Assembly: GCF_030269925.1 (NCBI RefSeq)
Contig: NC_085118.1
Span: forward strand, 15,063,001-15,127,000
Origin: Bombyx mori
Taxonomy: Eukaryota; Arthropoda; Insecta; Lepidoptera; Bombycidae
Direction: 5' to 3'
Length of the DNA: 64,000 nucleotides
The number at the start of each line of letters is the position of its first letter. The first letter of the stretch is position 1. The position numbers and the translations under genes are program-made. The notes below the pieces were generated by a model that saw only the letters and a list, made by a program, of their open reading frames with translations, was not told where the DNA came from and ran no database searches. This document shows, piece after piece, positions 53,801-64,000 of the stretch.

Positions 53801-53990
53801 TAATAATTAAGAAATCCATTTATTTTCAATGTCGTCCCTAAGAAAATAATTTATGTGATAATAATTTTCACTAATAAGATTATCTTTTAGTTTATTCTTA
53901 AAATTAAAATCGTCTAGGTCTCTTAATTTCTTTGGTAGTTTATTAAATATCCTAAGGCTCATACCTAGTATACTATTAGTCTGTAATGTA
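53801..53990 (-). mobile_element. CR1-like LINE fragment (RT C-terminal frame)
   Basis: Reading the minus strand gives an open frame with MSLRIFNKLPKKLRDLDDF and NLISENYYHINYFLRDDIEN. This parallels the SVRLYNKIPQDVQNL ... YYKVNDYL frame of 48804-49043, from a different subfamily. Both ends are truncated. Confidence 0.65.
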
Positions 53991-54059
53991 GTTTAGATTA
54001 TTTTAATTACTCGATAATACTGTGTGTTAATTTTTTTTTTCTATTGTTCAAAAGTCAAT

Positions 54060-54220
54060 CGAAAGTCAAATTCAAATTCAAAATCATTTATTTCAACTTA
54101 GATGTCAGTATAACACACTTGTTGAATGTCAAAATATAAATAACAATCTACCACCGGTTCCAAAAAAAGCCACAGTCCTGAGAAGAACCGGCGAAACAAA
54201 CTCAGCGGGATTTTTTTTTG
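54060..54220 (-). mobile_element. CR1-like LINE 3' segment
   Basis: Plus strand TCAAATTCAAAATCATTTAT, ACTTGTTGAATGTCAAAAT and GAAACAAACTCAGCGGG match the 3' part of the element at 48545-48690. Confidence 0.65.
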
Positions 54221-54643
54221 TTTTTTCTCAAATATATATATATATTTTAATAAGTAACAATATTTGGAATAAACGAAAAAAACAAGTCAAAAAATAAACC
54301 AAGCTTAACATGAAATCCAGAGAGATCATCCAACAGCTGCGACGCCAAAGTTAAACCGACGATATTAGAAAAACTTCTCCGAAATACAAAAGCTATCAGG
54401 CCACAATTGGCCCGAGTAATGCGCTATGAAAGAAAATTGCGCAAAACCGGTTCGAGAAGTTTCGAAACGCAATTGTCATTACCCTTTCAATTGAAACGTA
54501 ACACAAGGAGTACCGGTAATGACATTGTAGGAAGAAGTTCAACTGCGGAGAAGTTTTTAGGGTTGGTTTTTGAAGTTGACTTAAACTAGTTGGAATGTTT
54601 GTGGGATATAATTACGGGTATTAAAAACGGGTGTTAAATATTA
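54221..54643. other. No recognised feature
   Basis: TA-repeat at about 54233-54246, then unique sequence. The 60-codon ORF at 54407-54589 is arginine-rich at first but has no family resemblance. Confidence 0.35.
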
Positions 54644-55028
54644 CTAGTGGTCCCCCAGTAGTCAAAATTCGACTATAATTGTCAATTCAAGTTATAAGTT
54701 TGAACATTATTATGGTTCTATTGTCAAAGACTTTACTTCTTAATCACAGATTTCGCCAAGACTACACTATAAACAAACAATATTATTCTCTTATCAATTT
54801 GACCAGAGACTTTAAAAATAACCAAAAGAGTATATACGTGTGTATCAAATACATGTTAGTGTGTTCAATGTATTTTTTATGCATAATTAAAATAAAATAT
54901 TAACATTCTGCACTCCTTCTCTATATTATCTTTACTGATGTTTAAGTGTGAGAAATTTCATACTCCTCCGTCCGCGCAATTTTCGGAAAAAGGGTACAAG
55001 GTTTTTGCTTCACGTATTAATTTAAGGA
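54644..55028 (-). mobile_element. Non-autonomous Helitron, family A, copy 5
   Basis: CTAG at 54644-54647, then the hairpin region AGTCAAAATTCGACT and the family interior, down to CTTCACGTATTAATTTAAGG at the 5' end, which is mutated. Confidence 0.85.
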
Positions 55029-56110
55029 TTAACACAAGTGCCCTTCGTGGTAATAACAAACGAAAGACATGTTCTGTTTAAACTACAGCATTTGCTGAAC
55101 CTTTACATAGGGCTGAACAATCTGTCTACATATCAGCCCACAGACATAGGCCTCCCCCAAGCCTGGCCACAATGCTTGCATCCAGCAGATCCCCGCGAAA
55201 CTCAATAAGTTCAATATATGTTAAACAGTACTAACATATATCGAACTAACTATACAGTATTATATACTATATATACATACATACTATATTATATATTATA
55301 CATTGTAACTTATCTGCGATCGTAAAGGAGCGGCCATCTAAATCCGTGATTGTCGTTACACAAATAGTATTTGTTCTTACATCTTTACTGACTTTAACCA
55401 TGAACTCGAATTTTAATTTATCAATTTTTCATTGTAACTAGCTGTAGAAATGCTGTTTTATCATGTATTATTTTATTCACATAAAAATAAAGTTTACTAG
55501 AGTAAAACTATAGCACAAATTGAGTTGCTCTATAAAGAGAAACAACATTTAAAGCTATTGCTTCACCAGTTTTTATGTTTTTTTTTATATTTTACAATTC
55601 AAAAATGTTTTTATATTTCTTGTGTTCCTTCTTCTAATGTTTCAATATTCAAATTAACATTTATGTCACCTGTATACATCCTGTATTACATATTAACCTC
55701 TTTTTGTCATAAATCATATGGAGGTTACAAATATTAAATACTATATAAACTATACAGTAGTATATTGTTTATAACCATGAAATATTGAAAAATTGCATGG
55801 TTTGTTTATAACAGACTGACTTAAGTCCTCATCTAAAAAAAATCGGATCATCCCTTAGGAATTGGCTACAAAGACGATTCCCATCACCGTTTCTGTTTTC
55901 GTTTGGTTTGCAATAATGAAATCGTTTGTCTGGCAACCCTGTCCTAGTTTTGTTTTCGAGAAGAGGCCATCCGGCGCACGTCACGATGCTTTCGCACGTG
56001 CCTCGTTTACAAACGAACATCACATGCTGGCCTACGCCTTAGGCTCAGCTCGCTAAACGGTATCGCATTTCGTGTATGCATTTTCCGGTGGCTTAGAACT
56101 TTGAATATGG
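55029..56110. other. No recognised gene
   Basis: TA-rich microsatellite at about 55250-55310. A GC-richer patch at 55860-56060 gives ORFs on both strands without motifs. Confidence 0.35.
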
Positions 56111-56515
56111 TTTTTTTTATTGCTTAGTCAGAGCTCATGACCCATCTGGTATTAGGTGGTTACCGGAGCCCATAGACATCTACAAAGTAAATGCCGCCAC
56201 CCACCTTGAGACATAAGTGGACTCAATTTTGACAGTACGACGGTTGCCCCGCCCTTCAAACCGAAACGCATTATGCTTCACTGCTGAAATAGGCAGGCTA
56301 GTGATACCTACTCATGCGGACTCAGAAGACTTCCCACCAACAGTAATTACGCAAATTATAATTTTGAGTTATTCCTTCAACTTATAAGTCATTTGTAAAA
56401 TATGTACGTGTTTCATTAGAAAGATTGGTACCTGCTTGCGGGATTCGAACACAGTGGAATCGCTCGATACGAATGCACCGGACGTCTTATCCTTTAGGCC
56501 AAGGCGACTTCAAAT
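56111..56515 (-). mobile_element. Bm1 SINE, near full length, diverged
   Basis: T-run, CATAGACATCTACAAAGTAA, CCCTTCAAACCGAAACGCAT and ATTACGCAAATTATAATTTT are in order. The head ends GGCCAAGGCGACTTCAAA. Confidence 0.9.
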
Positions 56516-58699
56516 ACTTTCAATTTGACAGAATACAAATAATTCTTATTATTTATTGTACCTACTAACTGAAGTCATCGAGAACAATCATGCCGTTAAC
56601 TACAAAACTTTGGAGTTTTATCGAGTGTTTCTTTTGTTTTCAAATTCTCTAGGACTATTGGGGCTGCAACCCACATGTGCAATATACATATTTCAATTAG
56701 GTTGGAATAATGTCTATGTGAATTCTACCCGTTCTAGTATATTTTATTGATTTGCTAAAGGAATAGACAAGATGATGATATCAAAGACTCCGTGGGACAG
56801 TATGAGCCAGATGACGACATGTGATTGGCCGCTGATTCTTATTATTATTACGATTATATACGAATAGCTAACATCACCAGTACCTACACTAGTTTAATAG
56901 CATAAATCGTTATTATTAAATCTCCTAACAAACCAATCAGGATTATCTAGGAATCTCTCTCCGTTCCCGTGGTTAACGAATTCGCAAAATTTACATTCAT
57001 TACCCATACCGTATCGCATGAAAGATGACGAATCAGAAAACGCTGAAAACAAATAATGTCGGATGTTTCGTTGATATCCGCGACAGGTCGCATTACGTAG
57101 CCGTCGCAAATCGAATCTGTCTTATTGAACTTGAGGCGATCAATCTGCATTATCCGACTCGAGCGGTGCCGCAATTCACAAGCTGAAGCGGGTGATACTG
57201 GATATGTATTAAGGATACATACAGATCTTTTATTTATTTTAGATAGCGATAATTTCGCTGTTATTATTGCGAAATACCGGACATCTCATGTCGTACGTTG
57301 TTAGTACCCATCAGAAACCTTCGTTTCTGCATCACTAGCAACTGTGAAGTTCTAACTCATTTGAAGAAACGAAGCTTGTGCGTGTAAATCCCTAAAACTA
57401 TTATAGATTACATATTGTTATGCAATTATTTTAATGTTAGATAATACAACAATAAGACTAGAATAGATAATAAAACAGATTATACAAAGCCTTATCTAAG
57501 ATGAAGAAAGTAAATCTTATAAGTTACCAAACTTAATAAATACCTATTAAGAAATTTATTCGGTTTTTGCGAGTTTTAGATATAATTAAATCTGCTTATA
57601 AAATTTAATCCCGGTTTTCATTATTTTCCTTATATTGTTTACGCTTTTTCAAATACTTTACAGTTTTAATCGTCACGGACGATATAAATAATATATTTAT
57701 TCCTTCACCGATTTTATTTAATTCCAACTCAGTATAATGCTTCTTGCAATTAAACTACCAGTACACAAAGTGAAAAGGAAACACCCCGGAGCGAAATACT
57801 TGTTTTTTGTCACAAATGAATAGACTAAGATATACCTACTATAGTACCCAAGAGTAATGTGCACCCAAAGAGGTCTATAATCAACATTGAACAATTACGG
57901 ATTAGAGTAATTACAAATTGCAATTTTATTAAAAATATTCGATGCCCAACTAACCGACATTTTACATTAAGGTACTTCTTTAATTTTTACCCAGTAATAA
58001 ACATCACGATTTAACAAAAATGATCAATAAAACAAGGTGTGAAACGATATGAAAATTGCCGTATTAAATGTCACAAACATTATCTAATCAACCAATGCAA
58101 TATACATCATCAGCCAGACTTCATTCATTGTCCTCTACACGTAAGCAAACGACGCGCATTCTGAAGGTTTGATGAGGCACCGGGTTATAAAACTTGCCAC
58201 TCAAATGGCGGCCACGACCACTCCGCCAAGAATGTAGCTACGCGGAAGAAGAAGTCAGACTTCAATTATATTTCTCAATTCGTGTCAAAAGTACATATAA
58301 TCAACCAACAGCTCTAGAATTGTACCACAACAAGAATCGTGTTGAAAGACGTCGCAAGCCGCAGCGATTTCTCAGGATTTCGTGAGCATGTCCCCAAGTC
58401 GAGGCGCACGCATTTTACAATGTTTACACTGCGGCTCTGGGACTTAAGGGGTTCTGAGACCTGACGAAATTCTGATAGAAACGTAGCGGTATGATTTGTT
58501 ATAAAGCTTACCGAACATATACTATAGAAACAGAACTATAGATATGATCGACTTTCGATAAGAAGATTTTGTCTCACGATATTTATCTTTAAAATTACGT
58601 AACACGAAAATAACGTGCCTACGAAGGAACCGTTTGTCTCTATAAGATTCTCTAATAACAGTCTATTACTGTATAATTAAGACCTTAAACTCATGTCCA
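56516..58699. other. No recognised gene or repeat
   Basis: Long unique stretch. Two overlapping minus-strand ORFs at 56894-57174 lack motifs. The plus-strand ORF at 58194-58385 is arginine-rich and unsupported. Confidence 0.35.
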
Positions 58700-58809
58700 G
58701 GCCCTCGTAGCAATACTTTAACAATAGGAAGGCCCCCCTAACCGTGCTGTAACAATACTGATGGCCCTCGTAACAATACTGTAACAATACTGAAGGCCGC
58801 TGTAACAGC
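58700..58809. repeat. Degenerate tandem repeat, unit about 32 bp
   Basis: About three and a half units starting GGCC: GGCCCTCGTAGCAATACTTT, GGCCCCCCTAACCGTGCTG, GGCCCTCGTAACAATACTG and GGCCGCTGTAACAGC. The shared core is TAACAATACTGA. Confidence 0.75.
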
Positions 58810-59149
58810 TCTAAATCCCCAAATCAAATAGGCAGCATCACCTTCTACAGTTAAAAAAAACATATAAAAAGCATGTAAAACCTTCAAGCAAGTCATGAGG
58901 TACTTTACTCATAGTTACAATAGTGATTGTGAACTTTATGGGTCGATATCATCGCCCAACCCATATCTACCACGAAGCAGTGAAGTGGTCAATTATTAGC
59001 TTTGAAAGATAAAATAATCGTTAGCAATATTCAATGTAATTGCTCCAATCTTTAAATTAGGCTAATGCAATTCACTATTCCCACAATATTTCTTAATAAA
59101 AAACGTTAGATTAACATTAACTGTGTTTTCTTATTACACTCTTAACTTA
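58810..59149. other. No recognised feature
   Basis: AT-rich, no gene signal. Confidence 0.35.
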
Positions 59150-59372
59150 ATGAACTCACGGCCCACCTAGTATTTAGTGATTACCGCAGCCAAGAGACAT
59201 TTATACGAAAAGGTCACCACCCAAATTTAGACATGAGGACTAAGTCTGGATTGTACAGAATAGCGACTCTCACACCCTTCAAACTGGGACGCACGGCTGC
59301 TTCACAGCCTTGGTTAGGTACCAACTCAGAAGACCCGCGCGATCTCAGAAGACATTCTACCACCAGTAATGT
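59150..59372 (-). mobile_element. Bm1 SINE, old diverged fragment
   Basis: AACTCACGGCCCACCTAGTA, then degraded CACCCTTCAAACTGGGACGC and ATTCTACCACCAGTAATG. Colinear with the Bm1 reverse complement but with many changes; no head. Confidence 0.7.
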
Positions 59373-60340
59373 GTAACGTCATGTCACCTCTAAATCTACA
59401 AAATATGTAGGATGTTTTCGCAATCGGAAACTCTATGTTACGGACTCAAATCAATATTGTTATTTTCTAAAAAAAAAGACGTGTGGCACTCGGGGACTGC
59501 CGCGGTAAAGCTATTGCAAAGCATTTTTTTATCAACTTATGCAATTACAATTAGACAATAACAATTTAATATTAAAACAATAATAAAAATAAGACCACGC
59601 TATATTTATAAACATTAACAAAAGCAAAACATTAACTGTCCCCTTCACACTCATAAGCTAGACCGCGTGAGAGAGAGATGGGCAGACTTTTCATGATGCT
59701 CATGCAGTGCGACGTCACGCCGCGCGCTTATTCACAAACACTATACCAGCGCAACGTGTGAATGTGTTGAACGCGAGCTACATAGTAAGCGTAATGGAGG
59801 TGTCGGGTTATTTTCGTTACGGAATTTCTTGATTCAATTGCCGCGCCCATGGCCCGCGATAGAAGCTATAGCTTAAAAACCTTGTCGAACGTGAAACGAA
59901 CATTATCGCGCAGAAGATTAAATCCACGATGCTATTTTGCAATCGCATTATCATTATTATCGAACATTACTTATAAGAACGATTTCATTCAACAATACTC
60001 GTCTAATGACTACAGAGCGCTTTAACGAATAAGATTAAATTCACTGAGCAGTTTAAGCGTTTTACAAATAATACAAATCAATTATATTGCCTCGATAAAT
60101 ACGAATGATCCAATAAAATATTGATTTTAACGAAAAACACAATAACAGATAATGTTGTTCCGACCCCGTACTATCTGTGCGAATCTCGATATACGAGTTA
60201 TTTTTTAAATTGAATTTGTTATTCAAACATTTTTATGTTTCTACCATTATTTTCTTAAGTATAATAAATAATTGCATTAGTAAATCATACCATTAACATT
60301 TTTGGCAAAAGATATAATGGAAAATGCTATAAATAAAAAA
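59373..60340. other. No gene; CpG-richer patch at about 59655-59860
   Basis: The patch includes GAGAGAGAGATGGGCAGAC, GCGACGTCACGCCGCGCGC and CGTGTGAATGTGTTGAACGC. It contains a CRE-like ACGTCA and could be a promoter or an old element. No coding frame was found. Confidence 0.35.
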
Positions 60341-60761
60341 TGTGTCGTGTCGTGGGACACCGGATAGGAACGAAGTTCCTTATTATAAAAATATTAATAT
60401 TAAGTTCTATTCGAAGTATAAAGAAAATAAAACTGGCGGTTTCGCAACAACCCACGGTCATTCGGTAACGTGCGAACTTATTGTACACTTCATTTAATTG
60501 TTCATTGACGGTTGTTTGCATAGCAGTTAGTTTATTGCGCAAACGAACGCTTTGAGATCGTGGTCAATGAATGATAAAAAAATATGTAATTTTTTGTACG
60601 CTATTACAAAGTTAGGTCGTACACTGTGTGTATTACTAATTTGTACGTTATTACAAAGTTAAGTCGTACACTGTGTGCATTACTAATAAAAATCTTACGT
60701 TACGGACGTTTTTTCCCGGTTAGGGTACCCCTCCGCATAGTCTCATAAGGAACTTCGTTCC
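60341..60761 (+). mobile_element. GGAACGAAGTTCC-bounded repeat, copy 4
   Basis: Starts TGTGTCGTGTCGTGGGACAC next to an A-run and ends AAGGAACTTCGTTCC then AAAAA. It is the longest copy. It shares GGTTTCGCAACAACCCACGG with copy 1 and has extra interior plus a 47-bp tandem duplication. Confidence 0.8.
60594..60687 (+). repeat. 47-bp tandem duplication inside copy 4
   Basis: Units 60594-60640 and 60641-60687 both start TTGTACG and end ATTACTAAT. They differ at three positions by my count. Confidence 0.85.
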
Positions 60762-60929
60762 AAAAAGTATATTTCATTCCACGTCTGATGTCTCATTAAG
60801 GGTAGGTCAAATAAAATCAAATTATAAATACCATATAAACCTCTCCTGTTAGGTGAACTGTAAGTTTTGCTTGTTGGTACCACATCACAAAAAAGAATGA
60901 TAGAAAAATAAAATTGCAGACGTTTCGGC

Positions 60930-61275
60930 GGGAACGCGAGGAATGAAGTTGTGTGATTTTTTTTATTTTTTTTGTCTATTTAGTGTTTCTTCAGGTTTAA
61001 ATACGTAATAACGGTGGTTTATGATCTGTTAAAGTGCACAAATGTGGGAAAATGAAACAAACCCGCTGGACGTAGCTTATCGGGATCCTCCAAAAAGTCC
61101 ACTGAAAAAATCTCAGTAAATGACCACCATTTTACTGAGATTATATTTCATCCCATATCATCTCATTTCATTTCATTTATTTCCATATTATAATTTTTCA
61201 TAAAAATAAGAATATAAATTAAAATAAGACATGACTTAAAAATCTTAGTTACCAGGTCATAACATCCCGTAAAAA
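60930..61275 (+). mobile_element. Family D repeat, copy 4
   Basis: GGGAACGCGAGGAATGAAG, GTGTTTCTTCAGGTTTAAAT, GACCACCATTTTACTGAG and CCAGGTCATAACATCCC plus an A-run. It has lost part of the middle (the block around CTGTTTAGTATC) and part of the CATTTCATTT stretch. Confidence 0.85.
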
Positions 61276-61635
61276 AACTAACAAACAACTGACTATCAAT
61301 TAATATTAAGAACAGCCGTATTTTTCACCGGTGGTAAGATACAAAACACAGGTAATTCTTACTTACGACGCCACGTTTCTCGCTAATTCTCTGAAATACT
61401 TTGAGCCGGATAAATTGGTGACACTTGTCTTCAACGCACAACGCCTGACGCTCGGAATAGCACGGCTTAAATTTGTTGCTATTTAAATTTGAGTAGGCGC
61501 TTTGGTTTAAAGAAGCGTTGGATTAGTCGAGTTCTAGGGTAAAAATAACTTAATTTGAAATGTTTTTTTCTTCTTTTCTAAATTAAAATACCTAGCTTAA
61601 TATTTTGTTAGTTCTACGAGATGTGGACATATGTT
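61276..61635. other. No recognised feature
   Basis: Unique AT-rich sequence. Confidence 0.35.
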
Positions 61636-61872
61636 TACTGGTGGTAGGACCTCTTGTGAGTCCGCGCGGGAAGGTACCATCAACCTGCCTATTTCTGTCG
61701 TGAAGCAGTAATGCGTTTCGGTTTGAAGAGTGGGGCAGCCGTTGTAACTATACTTGAGACCTTAGAACTGATATCTCAAGGTGAATTACGTTGTAGATGT
61801 CTATGGGTTCCGGTAACCACTTAACACCAGGTGGGCTGTGAGCTCGTCCACCCATCTACGCAATAAAAAAAC
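61636..61872 (+). mobile_element. Bm1 SINE, 5'-truncated
   Basis: From TTTACTGGTGGTAGGACC through CAGTAATGCGTTTCGG to CTACGCAATAAAAAAA. A short deletion removes part of the GGTGGGTGGCGCATTTACG block. Confidence 0.9.
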
Positions 61873-62059
61873 TTAGTTTGGTGAACGATCTCCCCAAATC
61901 ATCTGCCAGTAAGTGGTCCCTGCTAAATTACATCCAGTAACAACATGTACCCTTCAAAACTCCGGTTGGTAGGCACAGCGACTCTTGAAACACCCGAAAG
62001 AATAAATTAGTTACTAATTCCCTAATTCGACAATCATAAAGTACATCTTGAAAAGGCCT

Positions 62060-62310
62060 TTTTACTGGTGGTAGGACCTCTTGAGAGTTCGCACGGGTGG
62101 GTACCACCACCCTGCCTATTTCTGCCGTGAAGCAGTAATACGTTTCGGTTTGAAGGGTGGAGCAGCCGTTGTAACTATACTTGAGACCTTAGAACTTATA
62201 TCTCAAGGTGGGTGGCGCATTTACGTTGTAGATGCCTATGGGCTCCAGTAACCACTTAACACCAGGTGGGCTGTGAGCTCGTCCACCTATCTAAGCAATA
62301 AAAAAAATAA
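62060..62310 (+). mobile_element. Bm1 SINE, 5'-truncated
   Basis: From TTTACTGGTGGTAGGACC through the complete body to ATCTAAGCAATAAAAAAAA. It starts at nearly the same Bm1 position as the copy at 61636. Confidence 0.9.
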
Positions 62311-62338
62311 AAAAAACTTCCGTCAAATTCCGTCAAAC

Positions 62339-63010
62339 TTGATCGACTGACTCAGTGGTGCAATAGTTAGCGGCTTTGACTGTGGAGTCGAGGATCGTGG
62401 GTTCGATTCCCGCTTCGAGAAAACATTCGTGTGATGCACGGATTTGTTTGCTCTTTGTCGGGGTGTTTATTACCTATATACTAGCTTTTGCCCGCGACTT
62501 CGTCCGCGTGGAATAGTTCACAAATAATTCTTTATTTTAGAACAAATTTGGTTAACATAAAAAACGTTATAGTGAGTCAACCTTAACATATAGACATATG
62601 CTGTAGTGGACTTCTTTTTAGATCTTTTAAAGGGGAACAATTCTGTCATACATTATTTTAGCGAAACTTTAACCGTTTCTACAGCGCACGCAGCGAAAGC
62701 TCTCAAAACCCAATTTTGAAACATTCTTTATAGGTGCTCCGCTTGTATTGGTCTTAGCCTGATGTTATATACCCTATAGCCTTTCTCAATAAATGGGCTA
62801 TCTAACACTGAAGAATTTTCCAAATCGGAGCAGTAGTTCCTGAGGTTAGCGCATTCAAACAAACAAACTCTTCAGCTTTATAATATTAGTATAGATTTGT
62901 TCAACCATATATAACTATCTTTATCACTCTTTAGTACCCTAAACACAGGGAATCCTAATTTGGGGCCGGATGACAATGCTTTATTTGCTCCCAGTTCTTT
63001 ATTCATTATT
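62339..63010 (+). mobile_element. tRNA-derived SINE, copy 3, split by a Helitron
   Basis: The head (GACTCAGTGGTGCAATAGTT, B-box GGGTTCGATTCCC) runs to about 62480. After the Helitron the SINE resumes and shows GGGAATCCTAATTTGGGGCC near 62948. It is the best-kept head of the three copies. Confidence 0.85.
62481..62895 (-). mobile_element. Non-autonomous Helitron, family E, inside a SINE
   Basis: Plus strand starts CTAGCTTTTGCCCGCGAC after an A and ends TATAATATTAGTATAGA before a T. The reverse complement therefore begins TC and ends CTAG between A and T. The interior word CAGTAGTTCCTGAGGTTAGC is typical of lepidopteran elements. It interrupts the SINE at 62339-63010. Confidence 0.85.
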
Positions 63011-63307
63011 TGGTTATTTATTTAAACTTTAAATGCATATACAATGCTTTAGGATTCTAGGATACTTTAATACGGACATATTTAAACAACAAAGTTACGA
63101 GACGAATAGAGCACGGTTGTTACTCAAGCTATTATCATTTACTGTCTCTAGCTTATTGTTTCCAATAAAACGCTGGACGATCACCCATAAAGCTGGAATC
63201 GTTCGAGCTGTTAAATCATAATGGGCACAAACGGAAGATAAAATTAAGATCATTGTATTATATATTCTTTTTATTCCGATGCAATTGTGTCTTGTAGTAT
63301 CTACTTA

Positions 63308-63818
63308 GTCTGGCCATAAATACTGTTACAAAATAAAACAAAAAAAATTTAAAGCAAATAACATTTATTACTTTTACAGTGTGTTAGTTTAATACATAAA
63401 TATAAAACAATTTAAAGTATAAAAAGCTTATTCGAAGTGGTCTCCATTGGCTGCAATACAGTCCTTTAAACGTTGAGGCCAGTTATCAATAGAAAGAAGC
63501 ACGCACTCTTTCCATGGAAAAATTTTTCACTGCCAATCGTACGGATTGTTTTAGGGATTCCAAATTATCATGGCATTTAGAGCAAGCCGTGCTCTCTAAA
63601 ACTGACCATAAATCATAATCCAGCGGATTAAGATCGGGACTAGACGACGGCCAGTCTTCAGCTCTGATGAAGTCCGAAACGTTCGTTTCCAACCAAGACT
63701 GCGTAGACCGATCTTTATGAAGTGTCGACTAATTGGGAAGCTTCCTTAGAGCTTTGAGCATAAAATTCAAATGTAATATTTTGTTTATTTTTAATTGTAA
63801 CAGTATTTATGGCCAGAC
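63308..63818 (-). mobile_element. maT-type mariner, internally deleted
   Basis: A 511-bp element with perfect inverted termini of about 24 bp (both ends begin GTCTGGCCATAAATACTG) and TA at 63306-63307 and 63819-63820. It keeps only the C-terminal part of a transposase gene. The termini differ from the complete maT at 11202 and match the lone end at 7138-7195, so it is a separate subfamily. Confidence 0.9.
63435..63720 (-). pseudogene. maT transposase remnant (C-terminal part)
   Basis: The minus-strand frame includes FIRAEDWPSSSPDLNPLDYD (the third catalytic D region) and ACSKCHDNLESLKQSV, parallel to the intact transposase at 11323-12363. The first two catalytic positions are deleted. The end is shifted: the frame closes at 63486, while the noncoding strand further left still matches the family's carboxyl end. 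Confidence 0.85.
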
Positions 63819-63820
63819 TA

Positions 63821-63930
63821 AGTATATATTAATACGTGAAGCAAAAACATTGTAGCCCTTTTTACGAAAATCGCGCGCACCAATGGATTATGAAATTTCC
63901 CACACTTATAGAGAATATAGAGAAGTAGTT
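63821..63930 (+). mobile_element. Helitron family A, 5' fragment
   Basis: TATATATTAATACGTGAAGC, then CCCTTTTTACGAAAATCGCG and GAAATTTCCCACACTTATAG match the 5' 110 bp of 9064-9392. It adjoins the maT element and is cut off before the Bm1 that follows. Confidence 0.75.
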
Positions 63931-63950
63931 TTTAGTTAGTAGTATTTATA

Positions 63951-64000
63951 CTGGTGGTAGGACCTCTTGTGAGTCCGCACGGGTAGGTACCACCACCCTG
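63951..64000 (+). mobile_element. Bm1 SINE, cut by the window end
   Basis: Starts ACTGGTGGTAGGACCTC and GAGTCCGCACGGGTAGGTAC. It is 5'-truncated at the same place as several other copies and continues past the window. Confidence 0.85.

Noticed and set aside
58194..58385. 63-codon arginine-rich ORF
   Set aside because: No motif, no splice or promoter context, and composition consistent with a chance CG-richer patch.
1..64000. CRISPR array, operon, rRNA or intact snRNA/tRNA gene
   Set aside because: No regularly spaced direct repeats with unique spacers and no such RNA genes were seen; the repeats are dispersed transposable elements of an insect genome.

Overview
The window looks like nuclear DNA of the silkworm (Bombyx mori or a very close relative such as B. 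mandarina). The DNA is AT-rich and packed with copies of the tRNA-derived SINE that I recognise as Bm1. It also carries lepidopteran Helitron-type elements (5' TC, 3' CTAG, inserted between A and T), jockey-, CR1- and RTE-like LINE pieces and maT-type mariners. The species call rests on these repeat families from memory, not on a search.

One protein-coding gene is clear: a plus-strand kinesin-like gene of the KIF26 / VAB-8 family. Five exons were joined by hand (23013-23216, 33104-33197, 43613-43810, 44133-44348, 44558-47220). All splice phases agree and the total is 3,375 nt, or 1,124 residues plus a stop. The first four exons and the start of the fifth encode a kinesin motor domain. Its P-loop is kept but the switch regions differ from motile kinesins. 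The rest of the last exon, about 790 codons, encodes a serine-rich, acidic tail. A 3' UTR follows, with a likely poly(A) signal at 48061. The exon carrying the start codon is not settled. A phase-compatible but unproven candidate lies at 18301-18360; the real one may be elsewhere or outside the window.

Layout: 1-18000 is repeat-rich, with LINE ends, SINEs, Helitrons and an intact maT transposase gene at 11323-12363 inserted in a Bm1 SINE. 18000-23000 holds the possible 5' region of the kinesin gene. Intron 23217-33103 (9.9 kb) holds SINEs, RTE-like LINE remnants, Helitrons, two opposed LINE 3' ends, a truncated U1 snRNA copy (32131-32222) and a possible small membrane-protein ORF (24419-24673). 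Intron 33198-43612 (10.4 kb) carries a well-preserved but 5'-truncated jockey-type LINE (37857-40525) with an 11-bp target duplication. 48100-64000 is mostly repeats, including a run of Bm1 copies at 50455-52262, an internally deleted maT element at 63308-63818, and one unexplained 77-codon ORF at 48264.

Apart from the kinesin gene, nearly everything recognisable is mobile DNA and its nested remains. No bacterial-type system, CRISPR array, operon or intact RNA gene was seen. The most unusual items are the U1-like sequence, the kinesin's altered switch motifs, the clean nested insertions, three strong hairpins with no assigned family, and a repeat bounded by GGAACGAAGTTCC that sits in A-runs at all four sites. 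All alignments, splice joins and family names here were made by eye.
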